A DNA stretch of 64,000 nt from Paracoccus jeotgali (lineage in GTDB: Bacteria; Pseudomonadota; Alphaproteobacteria; Rhodobacterales; Rhodobacteraceae), in the NCBI RefSeq assembly GCF_002865605.1, contig NZ_CP025583.1, positions 972,501 through 1,036,500 on the forward strand, given 5' to 3'. The translations under genes were made by a program, and so were the position numbers. A model generated the notes under the pieces. The model did not search any database and had not been told where the DNA came from. It saw only the letters and a list, made by a program, of their open reading frames with translations. Positions 27,947 through 35,786 of this stretch are shown piece after piece. Within the stretch, counting starts at the first letter, position 1, and each line of letters begins with the position of its first letter.

Positions 27947-28582
27947 ATGACCCCGCAGCATCTGACCATCGTCAAGCACCCTCTGGTCCAGCACAAGCTG
28001 ACGCTGATGCGGGACAAATCCACCTCGACCGGCAGTTTTCGCCAGCTTCTGCGCGAGATCAGCCTGCTGCTGGCCTATGAGGTGACGCGCGAGCTGCCGC
28101 TGACGACGCGGCGGATCGACACGCCGATGCAGCAGATGGACTCGCCGGTGATCGAGGGCAAAAAGCTGGCTCTGGTGTCGATCCTGCGGGCCGGAAACGG
28201 GCTGATGGACGGGATTCTCGAGCTGATTCCGTCCGCGCGGGTCGGCTTCGTGGGCCTCTATCGCGACCCGAAGACGCTGCAGCCGGTGCAGTATTATTGC
28301 AAGCTTCCCAGCGGCTTGGACGAGCGGATGACGATTGCCGTAGACCCGATGCTGGCGACCGGAAACTCATCCGTCGCGGCCATCGATCTGCTGAAAGAGG
28401 CGGGGGCGGTCAATATCCGCTTCCTCTGCCTGCTGGCCGCGCCCGACGGTGTGCAGCGCATGCAGGACGCCCACCCCGATGTCCAGATCGTGACCGCCTC
28501 GCTGGACGAAGGGCTTGATGAGAAAGGTTATATCGTTCCGGGCCTGGGTGACGCCGGGGACCGGATGTTCGGCACGAAATAG
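27947..28582 (+). CDS. upp: Uracil phosphoribosyltransferase
   Basis: Makes UMP from uracil and PRPP. 211 residues, normal length. Start [62 protein letters not shown]-binding loop [24 protein letters not shown]-terminal [17 protein letters not shown]. The usual TGG at the PRPP loop is TGN here (LATGNS). Last gene of the salvage operon; 58 bases separate it from add. Confidence 0.95.
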   Translation: MTPQHLTIVKHPLVQHKLTLMRDKSTSTGSFRQLLREISLLLAYEVTRELPLTTRRIDTPMQQMDSPVIEGKKLALVSILRAGNGLMDGILELIPSARVGFVGLYRDPKTLQPVQYYCKLPSGLDERMTIAVDPMLATGNSSVAAIDLLKEAGAVNIRFLCLLAAPDGVQRMQDAHPDVQIVTASLDEGLDEKGYIVPGLGDAGDRMFGTK

Positions 28583-28645
28583 TCTTTACCGGTTCGTAAC
28601 CCGCGCCGCGTTACAACCGCCGAAGCGATTGATTCGGGTGGGCTG

Positions 28646-29623
28646 ATGCGGCGTATGTTTCTGATCTGGGTTCTGTGTCTCTGGCCGTCGCTCGGTGCGG
28701 CCGCAGAGACCGGGCCTCGCGAGCTGCCCCCCGGCGATTTCAGCGGCGCGCAATATATCGACAGTCAGGGCTGCGTCTACCTGCGCGATGGGCGGCATTG
28801 GCGGCCGCGGCTCGATCCGGACGGGCAGCCGGTCTGCGGTTTTCCGCCCAGCCGCTCGGCGTGGCACTCACCGGATGGGGGCGCTGGGGCTGATGGTCTG
28901 GCAGGGATTGAGCAGGATCTTGCCGTCAGTATCGCAACCGCCGGGCTGATGACGCCGCCGCAGAGGCGCGCAGACGCTTTGCCTGTTGCGACGTCAGCAG
29001 GCGCGAGCAGCGGCGATGGGATCGCCGAGCAGCTCGCGCGGGCGTCCGTTAGCAGCGGAGTGTTGGCGCGGCAGGCGGCCCGGCCGAATGTGATGAGCAG
29101 CCGGCTCTGCGAGTTGCTAGGCCTCTCGGACGCGTCGCCGACCGGGGCGACCTCGTTCGCCGATCCGACTGGCGGTCATTGCTCCGGCGGCGGCGTTCCG
29201 TTGACGCTGCAAAAGCGTGCTCAGGCGTCGACGGCAGCGGCGGCGCCGCGTGCTGAAAGCGGCGCGAAGGCGGGCGATGGCCTGCCTCCGAAGCCCCGGT
29301 CCGCACGGGCTGATGCGGAGGCGTCGCCGGCTCAGCGCCAGCAGCTCGCCGCCAAAACTTCACGGCAGAGCCGCCCGCCTACGCCGCGACCCGAAATTCC
29401 GGCGACTGCGCGATATGTGCAGGTCGGAAGTTTCAACGAAGACGGGGTCGCGGCGGCCATCGCGGCCTTGCACCGCCTCGGTTATCCCGTCGCGCGGCAG
29501 GTGAAGGAGGGAGAATCCGGTCGCAGGATCGTCCTCGCCGGACCGTTCGCAAGCCGCGAGCGTCTGATCTCTGCACTCGACCGCCTGCGGCGGGCGGGGT
29601 TTGGCCAGGCGATGGCGCGGTAG
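28646..29623 (+). CDS. Secreted SPOR-domain protein
   Basis: 325 residues. An N-terminal signal peptide (MRRMFLIWVLCLWPSLGAAAE) precedes a short conserved-looking block DFSGAQYIDSQGCVYLRDGRHWRPRLD. A long low-complexity Ala/Ser/Pro linker follows, then a C-terminal SPOR fold from about 245 (ARYVQVGSFNEDGVAAAIAALHRLGYPVARQ, GRRIVLAGPFASRERLISALDRLRRAGF). SPOR domains bind denuded septal glycan strands, so a periplasmic, division-site role is likely. Codon use in the linker is slightly less biased than in the neighbours. Convergent with the TonB-like gene. Confidence 0.85.
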   Translation: MRRMFLIWVLCLWPSLGAAAETGPRELPPGDFSGAQYIDSQGCVYLRDGRHWRPRLDPDGQPVCGFPPSRSAWHSPDGGAGADGLAGIEQDLAVSIATAGLMTPPQRRADALPVATSAGASSGDGIAEQLARASVSSGVLARQAARPNVMSSRLCELLGLSDASPTGATSFADPTGGHCSGGGVPLTLQKRAQASTAAAAPRAESGAKAGDGLPPKPRSARADAEASPAQRQQLAAKTSRQSRPPTPRPEIPATARYVQVGSFNEDGVAAAIAALHRLGYPVARQVKEGESGRRIVLAGPFASRERLISALDRLRRAGFGQAMAR

Positions 29624-29690
29624 AGTAGGATGGCTTGGCAGCAGGCTTCGTGTCAGCGACGGACTGACCAGCTACGTGCCGCTTCAGACG

Positions 29691-30749
29691 TCAGCGCAGA
29701 TCGACGCTGGCGATGCCGGTCAGCAGAAGGCTCTGATCGACGTCGGCGGCGAGGGCGTCGAAGAACGCGCTCGCCTCGTCGCCCGCGTGTTCCCTTACGC
29801 TGTCCAGTCGCTGTGGAGTTGCCAAGGTGATGAGGAGTTGTCTCGTATCACGCGGCTCGCGGAGGCGCGCCAGCGGCACGTCGAAGCTGATTGCCCCGGT
29901 TGACCGGGTGAGAAAACCGCTGAGATCATGGACGATGCCGTTTTCATCGATCAGCAGCAGGTTTGCGAACAAACCGCCTGCTTCGGCGATCTGACCCTGC
30001 AGCGTATCTCCCGACGCAATCGCCGGCGACGCCAGCGTCAGCCCCAAAGCCGGCAGCGGATAGTCCGGTCCTTGCCTCAGAAACGCCACCGCCGGGCACT
30101 GTCGCGGGTCGAGCAGCAGTGTCTCGGTCGCAGCGAGACCCTCGATGCCGTCGACGAGGCGGTCTCGCACGGCGGACAGTCCTCGATCATTCGCCGAGAG
30201 CAGGCTGATCGTCAGTTCATCCTCATTCCGCAGAAGCGGCAGCGCCAGCAGGCAGGGATCGGAGGTCTCGGCGCGGATGCGTGTGACAAGTTCGTTGAAG
30301 TCCTGGTTGTCTCGGGGCGGGTTAAGAGAGGACGTCGGGCGAGAGAGGGTGCTTTCGTCAAAGCCGTCGCTTGATGAGTTGACCGCCTCGGTTCCCCCCT
30401 TGGCGTTGCTGTCCGAGGGCGCTGCTTCTGCGATCGGTAGAGTTCCGGCGGGCGTCAGAGGAAGTTCGTAAGGAACCGGCAGTAGCGCCTCGCCAGCGAC
30501 CGGACTGGATGGCGCGTCGGGCGCGCCAACGACGCTGGTCAGCGTCTGGGCTGGGACCGCGGGAAGCTCGACTATTTCTGGTGCCGGGACCGTCGCGATC
30601 TCGATCAGCGGCGGGTGCGTCAAATGCGTCGGCTCCGTCCGCCACGGCCCCGGTTGCCAGACCAGCCACGCCAGCCCCAGCCCGTGGATCAGCAGCGACC
30701 CGAGGGTCGCGCCGATCCAGCCTTTAGCTTCGGGCCGTGCCCCGATCAT
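29691..30749 (-). CDS. TonB-like energy-transducer protein with kinase-related periplasmic domain
   Basis: 352 residues. One N-terminal membrane helix (12-31, GSLLIHGLGLAWLVWQ) carries the SxxxH pair (S18, H22) that in TonB contacts ExbBD. A Pro/Glu/Val-rich linker (45-110) follows. There is no recognisable TonB C-terminal fold. Instead residues 150-352 form a domain with PCLLA at C166, QCPA at C218, LLLIDENGIVHDLSG and LLITLATPQ, which resembles the periplasmic part of the kinase encoded upstream. The ATG follows GGAGGAG and overlaps the preceding exbD by 4 bases. Last gene of the ExbBD operon. Confidence 0.8.
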   Translation of the reverse strand: MIGARPEAKGWIGATLGSLLIHGLGLAWLVWQPGPWRTEPTHLTHPPLIEIATVPAPEIVELPAVPAQTLTSVVGAPDAPSSPVAGEALLPVPYELPLTPAGTLPIAEAAPSDSNAKGGTEAVNSSSDGFDESTLSRPTSSLNPPRDNQDFNELVTRIRAETSDPCLLALPLLRNEDELTISLLSANDRGLSAVRDRLVDGIEGLAATETLLLDPRQCPAVAFLRQGPDYPLPALGLTLASPAIASGDTLQGQIAEAGGLFANLLLIDENGIVHDLSGFLTRSTGAISFDVPLARLREPRDTRQLLITLATPQRLDSVREHAGDEASAFFDALAADVDQSLLLTGIASVDLR

Positions 30750-31147
30750 GGCTCCTCCGGCTGGTTCAGCGTGACCAGTTGCAGCGTCAGCCCGCTCAGC
30801 GCGGGGTGGGCCAGGGCCTCGACCAGCAGCCGCGCCGGAGCGGCGCGGTCGATCATCACGTGCAGGACCGGTTCGCCGTCGGGCGGCAGCGCCGATGGCA
30901 GCAGTTCCGGCGAGACCTCGCGTCCGTCGAGACGCCATTGCCCGTCAGCCTCGATCTGCAGGACCGGATGCGGCAGGTTCGACAGCGGCAGGCGCGACGT
31001 GGTCGCCAGTCGCGTGTCGCTTTCGGGCGGCGGCAACTGCCCGACCAGCATGAAGAAGAACAGCAGCAGCAGCACGATGTTCACGATCGGCAGCGAGTGA
31101 TCGAGGCGTCCGCGCTCGCGCCGGCGGCGGGGCAGGTCGAGCGCCAC
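30746..31147 (-). CDS. ExbD/TolR family protein with Asn in place of the membrane Asp
   Basis: 133 residues with a basic cytoplasmic N-terminus, one membrane helix (20-36) and a periplasmic domain. In ExbD/TolR the helix begins with P-x-x-D. Here it reads LPIVNIVLLLLFFFM, so N23 stands where the proton-carrying Asp should be. The GTG start lies one base after the stop of the other exbD, and the end overlaps the TonB-like gene (ATGA). It would probably form a heterodimer with the Asp-containing ExbD from the neighbouring gene. Confidence 0.85.
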   Translation of the reverse strand: MALDLPRRRRERGRLDHSLPIVNIVLLLLFFFMLVGQLPPPESDTRLATTSRLPLSNLPHPVLQIEADGQWRLDGREVSPELLPSALPPDGEPVLHVMIDRAAPARLLVEALAHPALSGLTLQLVTLNQPEEP

Positions 31148-31148
31148 G

Positions 31149-31604
31149 CTAGAACCCGCCCTCGGCCACGGTGACCGTCACGCCGTCCAGTGCGGCGAGC
31201 GTCTGCAGCACCGTCACCAGTCGCTGGACCGGCACCTCGTCCCGCAGCAGGATCAGCACATCCGTCGTCCCCTGCGCCTCCAGCGCCCCGGCAAGCGCAT
31301 CAAGCCGGTCGGGCGCAAAACGCTGCCCGCTGACCTGAATCGCGCCGTTTTCCTGCAGCGTCCAGATGACCGTGCGGCGAATGTCGGTGCCCTGCCGATC
31401 CTGCGTGCCCGCCGTCGCCCCGATCACGCCGCCGGCGCGGATGTCGAGCAGCGAATATGAGGTGATGTGAGAGGTCAGCATGAAGAAGATCAGCAGCTGG
31501 AACATGACATCGGCCAGCGGCGTCATCGAGAAGCGATAGCGCCGGTTGCGCCGCGGCAGCACGATGCCCGGACGCCGCGCGTGGGCCGAAACCGGCGCCG
31601 CCAC
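31149..31604 (-). CDS. exbD: ExbD/TolR family protein (Asp-containing)
   Basis: 151 residues from a GTG 2 bases after the exbB stop. N-terminal RRNRRYRFSMTPLADVMFQLLIFFM: the motif TPLAD with D32 matches the essential proton-path Asp of E. coli ExbD (D25). The periplasmic domain continues to LAALDGVTVTVAEGGF. The frame is open far upstream inside exbB, but that part is not ExbD-like. The only nearby ATG would begin within the helix, so GTG is chosen. Confidence 0.88.
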   Translation of the reverse strand: MAAPVSAHARRPGIVLPRRNRRYRFSMTPLADVMFQLLIFFMLTSHITSYSLLDIRAGGVIGATAGTQDRQGTDIRRTVIWTLQENGAIQVSGQRFAPDRLDALAGALEAQGTTDVLILLRDEVPVQRLVTVLQTLAALDGVTVTVAEGGF

Positions 31605-31606
31605 GC

Positions 31607-32257
31607 TCAGCCCCGCGTCTGGTCGACGCGCCCGTGGATCGCGGCCGAGATCACCATCTCGATCGTCTGGCGCTCGTCGTCGATACGCCCTTCGAGCCAG
31701 GCGGCGATGAAATAGGCGACAAGCGCGATGGCCAGCCCCGCCGCCGTCGTGGTCAGCGCCGTCCAGATGCCCGATGCCAGCAGGCGCGGATCGGCGGCGG
31801 CCTGACTGGCGGCGAGGTTGCCGAAGGCGTCGATCATGCCCACCACCGTCCCCAACAGCCCCAGCATCGGCGCCATCTGCACCACCGCCTCGAGCAGGCG
31901 CATGCGGCTGCCCATCCGCGTCAGCTCGATCAGCGCCGCCTGCCGGGCCAGTTCTTCGCCGTAGAACGGCTGCTCGGGGCGGGCGCGCAGACCGGACATC
32001 ACCGCCGCCAGCACCCGCGCCAGCACAGAGGGATCGGCGGCCGCAGCGCTTTGCGCCACGTCGGGGCGGCCGCTCAGCCAGTCGTTCAGGATCGCCTCGG
32101 CCTGCCGGTTCCGGCCCAGACCCATGCGGCGAAACTGCGCGAGCTTGAAGATTGCGACCGTCACCGTCAGCACCGACAGCCCGGCCAGCGCGGCAAAGAT
32201 CAGCACCGTCGGCCAGGGCAGCGCGGCCATACCGCTCAGATCGAGGCCGCCGCTCAC
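31607..32257 (-). CDS. exbB: ExbB/TolQ/MotA-type proton channel protein
   Basis: 216 residues from a GTG overlapping the upstream stop (GTGA). Three membrane segments: near 15-35 (LPWPTVLIFAALAGLSVLTVTVA), near 120-140 (QMAPMLGLLGTVVGMIDAF) and near 160-185 (ALTTTAAGLAIALVAYFIAAW). The GLLGTVVGM and TALTTTAAGLAIA stretches are the conserved pore-lining regions. The cytoplasmic loop and tail (EGRIDDERQTIEM) are typical. With the two ExbD proteins it should form an inner-membrane proton-driven motor. Confidence 0.92.
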   Translation of the reverse strand: MSGGLDLSGMAALPWPTVLIFAALAGLSVLTVTVAIFKLAQFRRMGLGRNRQAEAILNDWLSGRPDVAQSAAAADPSVLARVLAAVMSGLRARPEQPFYGEELARQAALIELTRMGSRMRLLEAVVQMAPMLGLLGTVVGMIDAFGNLAASQAAADPRLLASGIWTALTTTAAGLAIALVAYFIAAWLEGRIDDERQTIEMVISAAIHGRVDQTRG

Positions 32258-32754
32258 AATCCGAACTCGATGCCGCTGCGGTTGCGGGTCGCGAGGCCGC
32301 CGAGGCAGTCGTCGCGGCGGTCGCTGCCATCCTCGGCGCGGCACTCGGCCACGTCGTTGACGACGATGCGGCCGATGCGGCTGCAGTCGGTGCCGGGGAT
32401 GTCGAACAGCGCGACCTTGGTCTTGCCAGCCATAAGGGCGCCGAAATCCAGCACCGGCAGCGCGGTCACCGCGCCCTTATCGTCAAAAATCGCGATCTGC
32501 CATGCGGCGCGCGAGAGGGCCTGCGGCAGGTGGTTGACGGCCACCACGGTCAGACGGCAGCTGTCGGGGTCGGCACGTGCGATCTCGTTCAGCTCCAGCA
32601 CCAGACCGGGCGCGGCGGCAGGGACGCCGGGCGCCATGTCCTGCGCGGCGAGCGGGTTTGCCAGCAGGGCCGCCACAAGCCCCGCCAAGAGACGGTTGCG
32701 ACGCGGGTGGTCGGTCGCTGGTCCAGTGGTGGCTGTCTCGGTGGCGGGGGTCAT
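32254..32754 (-). CDS. Small exported protein of the kinase/ExbBD locus
   Basis: 166 residues from MTPATETATTGP. An N-terminal hydrophobic stretch preceded by PRRNR (LLAGLVAALLANPLAAQD) looks like a signal peptide cleaved after AAQ or nearby. The mature part has a beta-rich pattern with four cysteines (DSCRLTVVAVNH, GTDCSRIGRIVV, VAECRAEDG, RDDCLGG). No family is recognised. It couples to exbB by GTGA overlap and lies 112 bases after the kinase gene. A periplasmic partner of the kinase or the TonB-like protein is a reasonable guess. Confidence 0.75.
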   Translation of the reverse strand: MTPATETATTGPATDHPRRNRLLAGLVAALLANPLAAQDMAPGVPAAAPGLVLELNEIARADPDSCRLTVVAVNHLPQALSRAAWQIAIFDDKGAVTALPVLDFGALMAGKTKVALFDIPGTDCSRIGRIVVNDVAECRAEDGSDRRDDCLGGLATRNRSGIEFGL

Positions 32755-32866
32755 TTGCGGCTCCGGAAAGGGGGCGTTCGTGGCCAGAATGGCGGAAATC
32801 AGGCGGTTATCAACCTTAATGCGAGTGGGTCTGTGGTTGCGGCAGAAGGTGTGGCGGGCCGACCCG

Positions 32867-34867
32867 TCAGGGCGTCGGTTCAGGCGCAGCGGCATCGATC
32901 TGAACCGGGACAAGCGTCGCCGCGGCGTTCTGCGCGGCGGGCATCACCTCCTCCAGCAGCGCGGGCATCAGGCGCTCGGCAGAGGCAGCGGTGGGTGCGG
33001 CGGCGAGGGTCAGGGGCGGGGCCTCGGTCGCCAGCGCCAGCAGCAGCCATACGCCCTGATCGGCGTCCTCGGTGGGCAGGTTGATGGCGGCCTGGGCGGT
33101 GCGCACCCCCTGCGGATCGGTCAGCGATTGCGCTGTCAGGTCATAGGCCGACCCGTCCGGCGCGATCAGCGCCAGCCACAGATTGCGGGCCGACAAGCCG
33201 GGCACGCTGAGATTCAGCGCGAACCCGTCAGGCGTGGCCATGGCCTGCGCGCTCAGTTCCGGGGGTGTCGCGGCGCGACCGGCAAGCTGCGAAACCAGAT
33301 CCAGCACCGGGCATTGCGCGGGGCTGACCCGATACGCGGCGATGCTGGGGCGGGTCTGGAAGGCGGCCTCGAAGGGGTCGAGGATGCGGGCCGGCGGGAT
33401 GGGCGCGGGTGAAAAGACGGCAAGCGTCCCGGCCTGCGGCCCCGCCTCGACCCGTTGCGCAAGCGCGCAGGGGCCGAGGTCGAGTTCGGCGAGGAAGCCG
33501 TCGCGGGTGCGGGTGTCGCGGGCAGGCAGGGCGGTCGTGCCCGGTGGCGCTGCTTCCGCCGGCGGCGGGGGTGGCGGGATCGGGCGCAGCGTCATCCAGC
33601 CGAGGCCGGCAGCCGCGATCAGCACGACGCTTGCGGCCAGCAGGAAGGGGCCGCGCCCGGGGGATGCGGGGGGACCGGGCGCAGCGTCGGCTCCCGTCTC
33701 GACCGCCCCCGGCGCTTCGCCCGGCTCACCCGCTGCCACGCCTGCATCGCGCAGCACGGTCAGCGGCTTTGCGGCGCTGCTCGCCTCGGCCCCGGACTGC
33801 CATAGCGGCAGGCGGTAGCGCGCTGGGATCAGCATCGGGTCGTCCAGCATCTGGATCACCCGGCCCATATCGGCGGGCCGCGCCGCGGGGTCGGGCTCCA
33901 GCATGTGCTGCAGCAGCGGAAACAGCCGGTGCGAGACCCCGTCGAGCGGCGGGATCTGACGCCGCGCGGCCGAAGCGGTGGCCACCGAATCGCCCATCTC
34001 GATGGCCCGCCCCCGGATGATCGCGACCATCAGCAGCGCCAGCCCATAGATATCGGTGCGCGGGCCGATCAGCGCCGGATCATCGCCCAGTTGCTCGGGC
34101 GCGATATATTTGTATTTACCGGCAAAACGGCCATCGAGGCCATCGCCCAGCTCGGTCGAGCGGGCGATGCCGAAATCGATCAGCACGGCCTCTTCCACGC
34201 TGTCATGGCGCAGGATGACGTTGTCCGGCGACAGGTCGCGATGGGTCACCCCGCAGTCATGGGCGCGCGCCAACCCCTGCGCCAGCCGCCGCAGCAGCCG
34301 CCGCGCATCGTCGTCGGGCATCGGCACGCCGTCGCGCAGGCGGGCGCCCAGATGCGTGCCCTCGACGAATTCCATGATCAGGCAATAGCGGCCAAGCCCC
34401 TGATCCAGAACGAAGTTGTGATAGCTGACGATGGCCTCGTGGCGCAGCTGGACCAGCACCCGCGCCTCGCGGCGGAACATCTCGATGATGTCGCGGTCGC
34501 GGGCGAGTTCGGTCAGGATCACCTTGACCGCCACCGGATCGCCGGTGAACAGGTTGACGGCGCGATAGACCTCGCCCATGCCGCCGGTGCTGATCATCTC
34601 TTCGATGCGGTAGTTGTTGTTGATCAGCGTCCCCCGTTCGACAAGCCGGGCCCCCGGTGCGGCAAGGGGCGCGGCGAGTTCCGCCAGCACCGTCGGCTGC
34701 GCGGGCGGCAGGCCGAACTGCGTCAGCGGCGGGCGGGGCGGCTGCGTGTGACCGGCCAGTATCGTCTCGCCCAACCGGCCCGAGATGCGGGTGCGCGCGT
34801 CGGGTTCGGGAAAAGCCTGCGCGGCCGGGGGCAGGGTGGCGGGGCGGGGCCTGCGGTCGTCATCCAT
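32867..34867 (-). CDS. Transmembrane Ser/Thr protein kinase with periplasmic domain
   Basis: 666 residues. A Pro-rich N-terminus precedes a Hanks-type kinase domain at about 86-350: G-loop STGGMGEVY (93-101), K115 in VAVKV, HRDLSPDN (209-216), DFGIA (231-235), APEQL. All catalytic residues are present. One membrane helix (407-426) leads to a Pro-rich stretch and a periplasmic region with C467 (PCALA) and C519 (QCP), then WLALIAPDGSAYDLTA and GVWLLLALATEAPP. That region resembles the C-terminal half of the TonB-like protein. The ATG overlaps the PP2C stop by 8 bases. Confidence 0.93.
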   Translation of the reverse strand: MDDDRRPRPATLPPAAQAFPEPDARTRISGRLGETILAGHTQPPRPPLTQFGLPPAQPTVLAELAAPLAAPGARLVERGTLINNNYRIEEMISTGGMGEVYRAVNLFTGDPVAVKVILTELARDRDIIEMFRREARVLVQLRHEAIVSYHNFVLDQGLGRYCLIMEFVEGTHLGARLRDGVPMPDDDARRLLRRLAQGLARAHDCGVTHRDLSPDNVILRHDSVEEAVLIDFGIARSTELGDGLDGRFAGKYKYIAPEQLGDDPALIGPRTDIYGLALLMVAIIRGRAIEMGDSVATASAARRQIPPLDGVSHRLFPLLQHMLEPDPAARPADMGRVIQMLDDPMLIPARYRLPLWQSGAEASSAAKPLTVLRDAGVAAGEPGEAPGAVETGADAAPGPPASPGRGPFLLAASVVLIAAAGLGWMTLRPIPPPPPPAEAAPPGTTALPARDTRTRDGFLAELDLGPCALAQRVEAGPQAGTLAVFSPAPIPPARILDPFEAAFQTRPSIAAYRVSPAQCPVLDLVSQLAGRAATPPELSAQAMATPDGFALNLSVPGLSARNLWLALIAPDGSAYDLTAQSLTDPQGVRTAQAAINLPTEDADQGVWLLLALATEAPPLTLAAAPTAASAERLMPALLEEVMPAAQNAAATLVPVQIDAAAPEPTP

Positions 34868-35624
34868 GGTCCGCCCCCTCGGGCGCGCGCTGCGCGCAAT
34901 CGAGCACCAGCACCGTCACGTTATCCACGGCCCCCCGCAGCAGGGTCAGCGCCACCAGCCGGTCGACGCTGCCGCCGGGGTCGCGGCCCGAATCCAGCAC
35001 CTCGGCGATCTCGTCATCGGCCAGATGCTCGGTCAGCCCGTCCGAGCAGATGAGAAAGCGGTCGCCCGGCTGCACGGTGCTGCCGGAAAATTCCGGCGCC
35101 AGATTCGGGCCGATGCCCACGGCGCGGGTCAGCACGTTGCGGCGCGGGAACTCGCGCGCCTGTGCAGGCGTCAGGTCGCCGCGTTCGACCATGGCCGCGA
35201 CCTCGCTGTGATCGCGGGTCATGCGGCGCATCTGCCCCGCGCGCAGGCGATAGATGCGGCTGTCGCCGACCCAGGCGCAGGTCAGCTCGGTCCCGAAGAC
35301 CATCAGCGCGGCGATGGTGCTGCCGGCCATGTCAAGGTCATGTTCCGCGATATGGGACCTGATCCGCAGATGCGCGCGATGCAGCCTTTCGCTGACCCGC
35401 CGTCGCTGATCGCTGGCCGAGACCGGCATCCCCAGCGCCGTCATCTCGCTGGTCACGATCTCGCTGGCGACATCGCCCGCCGCATAGCCGCCCATGCCGT
35501 CGGCCACCACCCACAGCCCGTATTGGGGCAGGCAGGCGTGGCTGTCCTCGTTCTGGCGGCGGACGCAGCCCTGATGGCTGCGGGCGGCGGCGCGATAGAC
35601 CAGGGCCTCGGCGGTGTCGGTCAT
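34860..35624 (-). CDS. PP2C-family Ser/Thr protein phosphatase
   Basis: 254 residues from MTDTAEALVYRA. PP2C metal motifs in order: RRQNEDS (D27), VVADGMGGYAAGDVAS (D42), SRIYRLRAGQM, ICSDGLTEHL and AVDNVTVLVL. Cytosolic, bacterial PppA/PrpC type. It should reverse phosphorylation by the kinase gene it overlaps. A 48-codon upstream extension of the frame shows no homology and is not used. First gene of the kinase-ExbBD operon. Confidence 0.93.
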   Translation of the reverse strand: MTDTAEALVYRAAARSHQGCVRRQNEDSHACLPQYGLWVVADGMGGYAAGDVASEIVTSEMTALGMPVSASDQRRRVSERLHRAHLRIRSHIAEHDLDMAGSTIAALMVFGTELTCAWVGDSRIYRLRAGQMRRMTRDHSEVAAMVERGDLTPAQAREFPRRNVLTRAVGIGPNLAPEFSGSTVQPGDRFLICSDGLTEHLADDEIAEVLDSGRDPGGSVDRLVALTLLRGAVDNVTVLVLDCAQRAPEGADHG

Positions 35625-35746
35625 GGCCGGGCATCCCCCCGGCGCGCGGACGGGTGCGACGGGCCGGGGGGCCGCATGCGCTGATCCGGTGCGGGTTGTC
35701 GGGTCTGAATGTCCATGTCCGGCAGGATCACAGGTGAAGTATTCCG

Positions 35747-35779
35747 CGCCAAGCCTATCCCAACCCACCCCGCTTGGCG
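35747..35779 (-). terminator. Hairpin after the autotransporter gene
   Basis: A perfect 8-bp stem CGCCAAGC/GCTTGGCG (35747-35754 and 35772-35779) with a 17-base loop begins 7 bases beyond the autotransporter stop. No T-run follows. It may separate the autotransporter transcript from the PP2C operon. Confidence 0.35.
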
Positions 35780-35786
35780 ATCTGTG

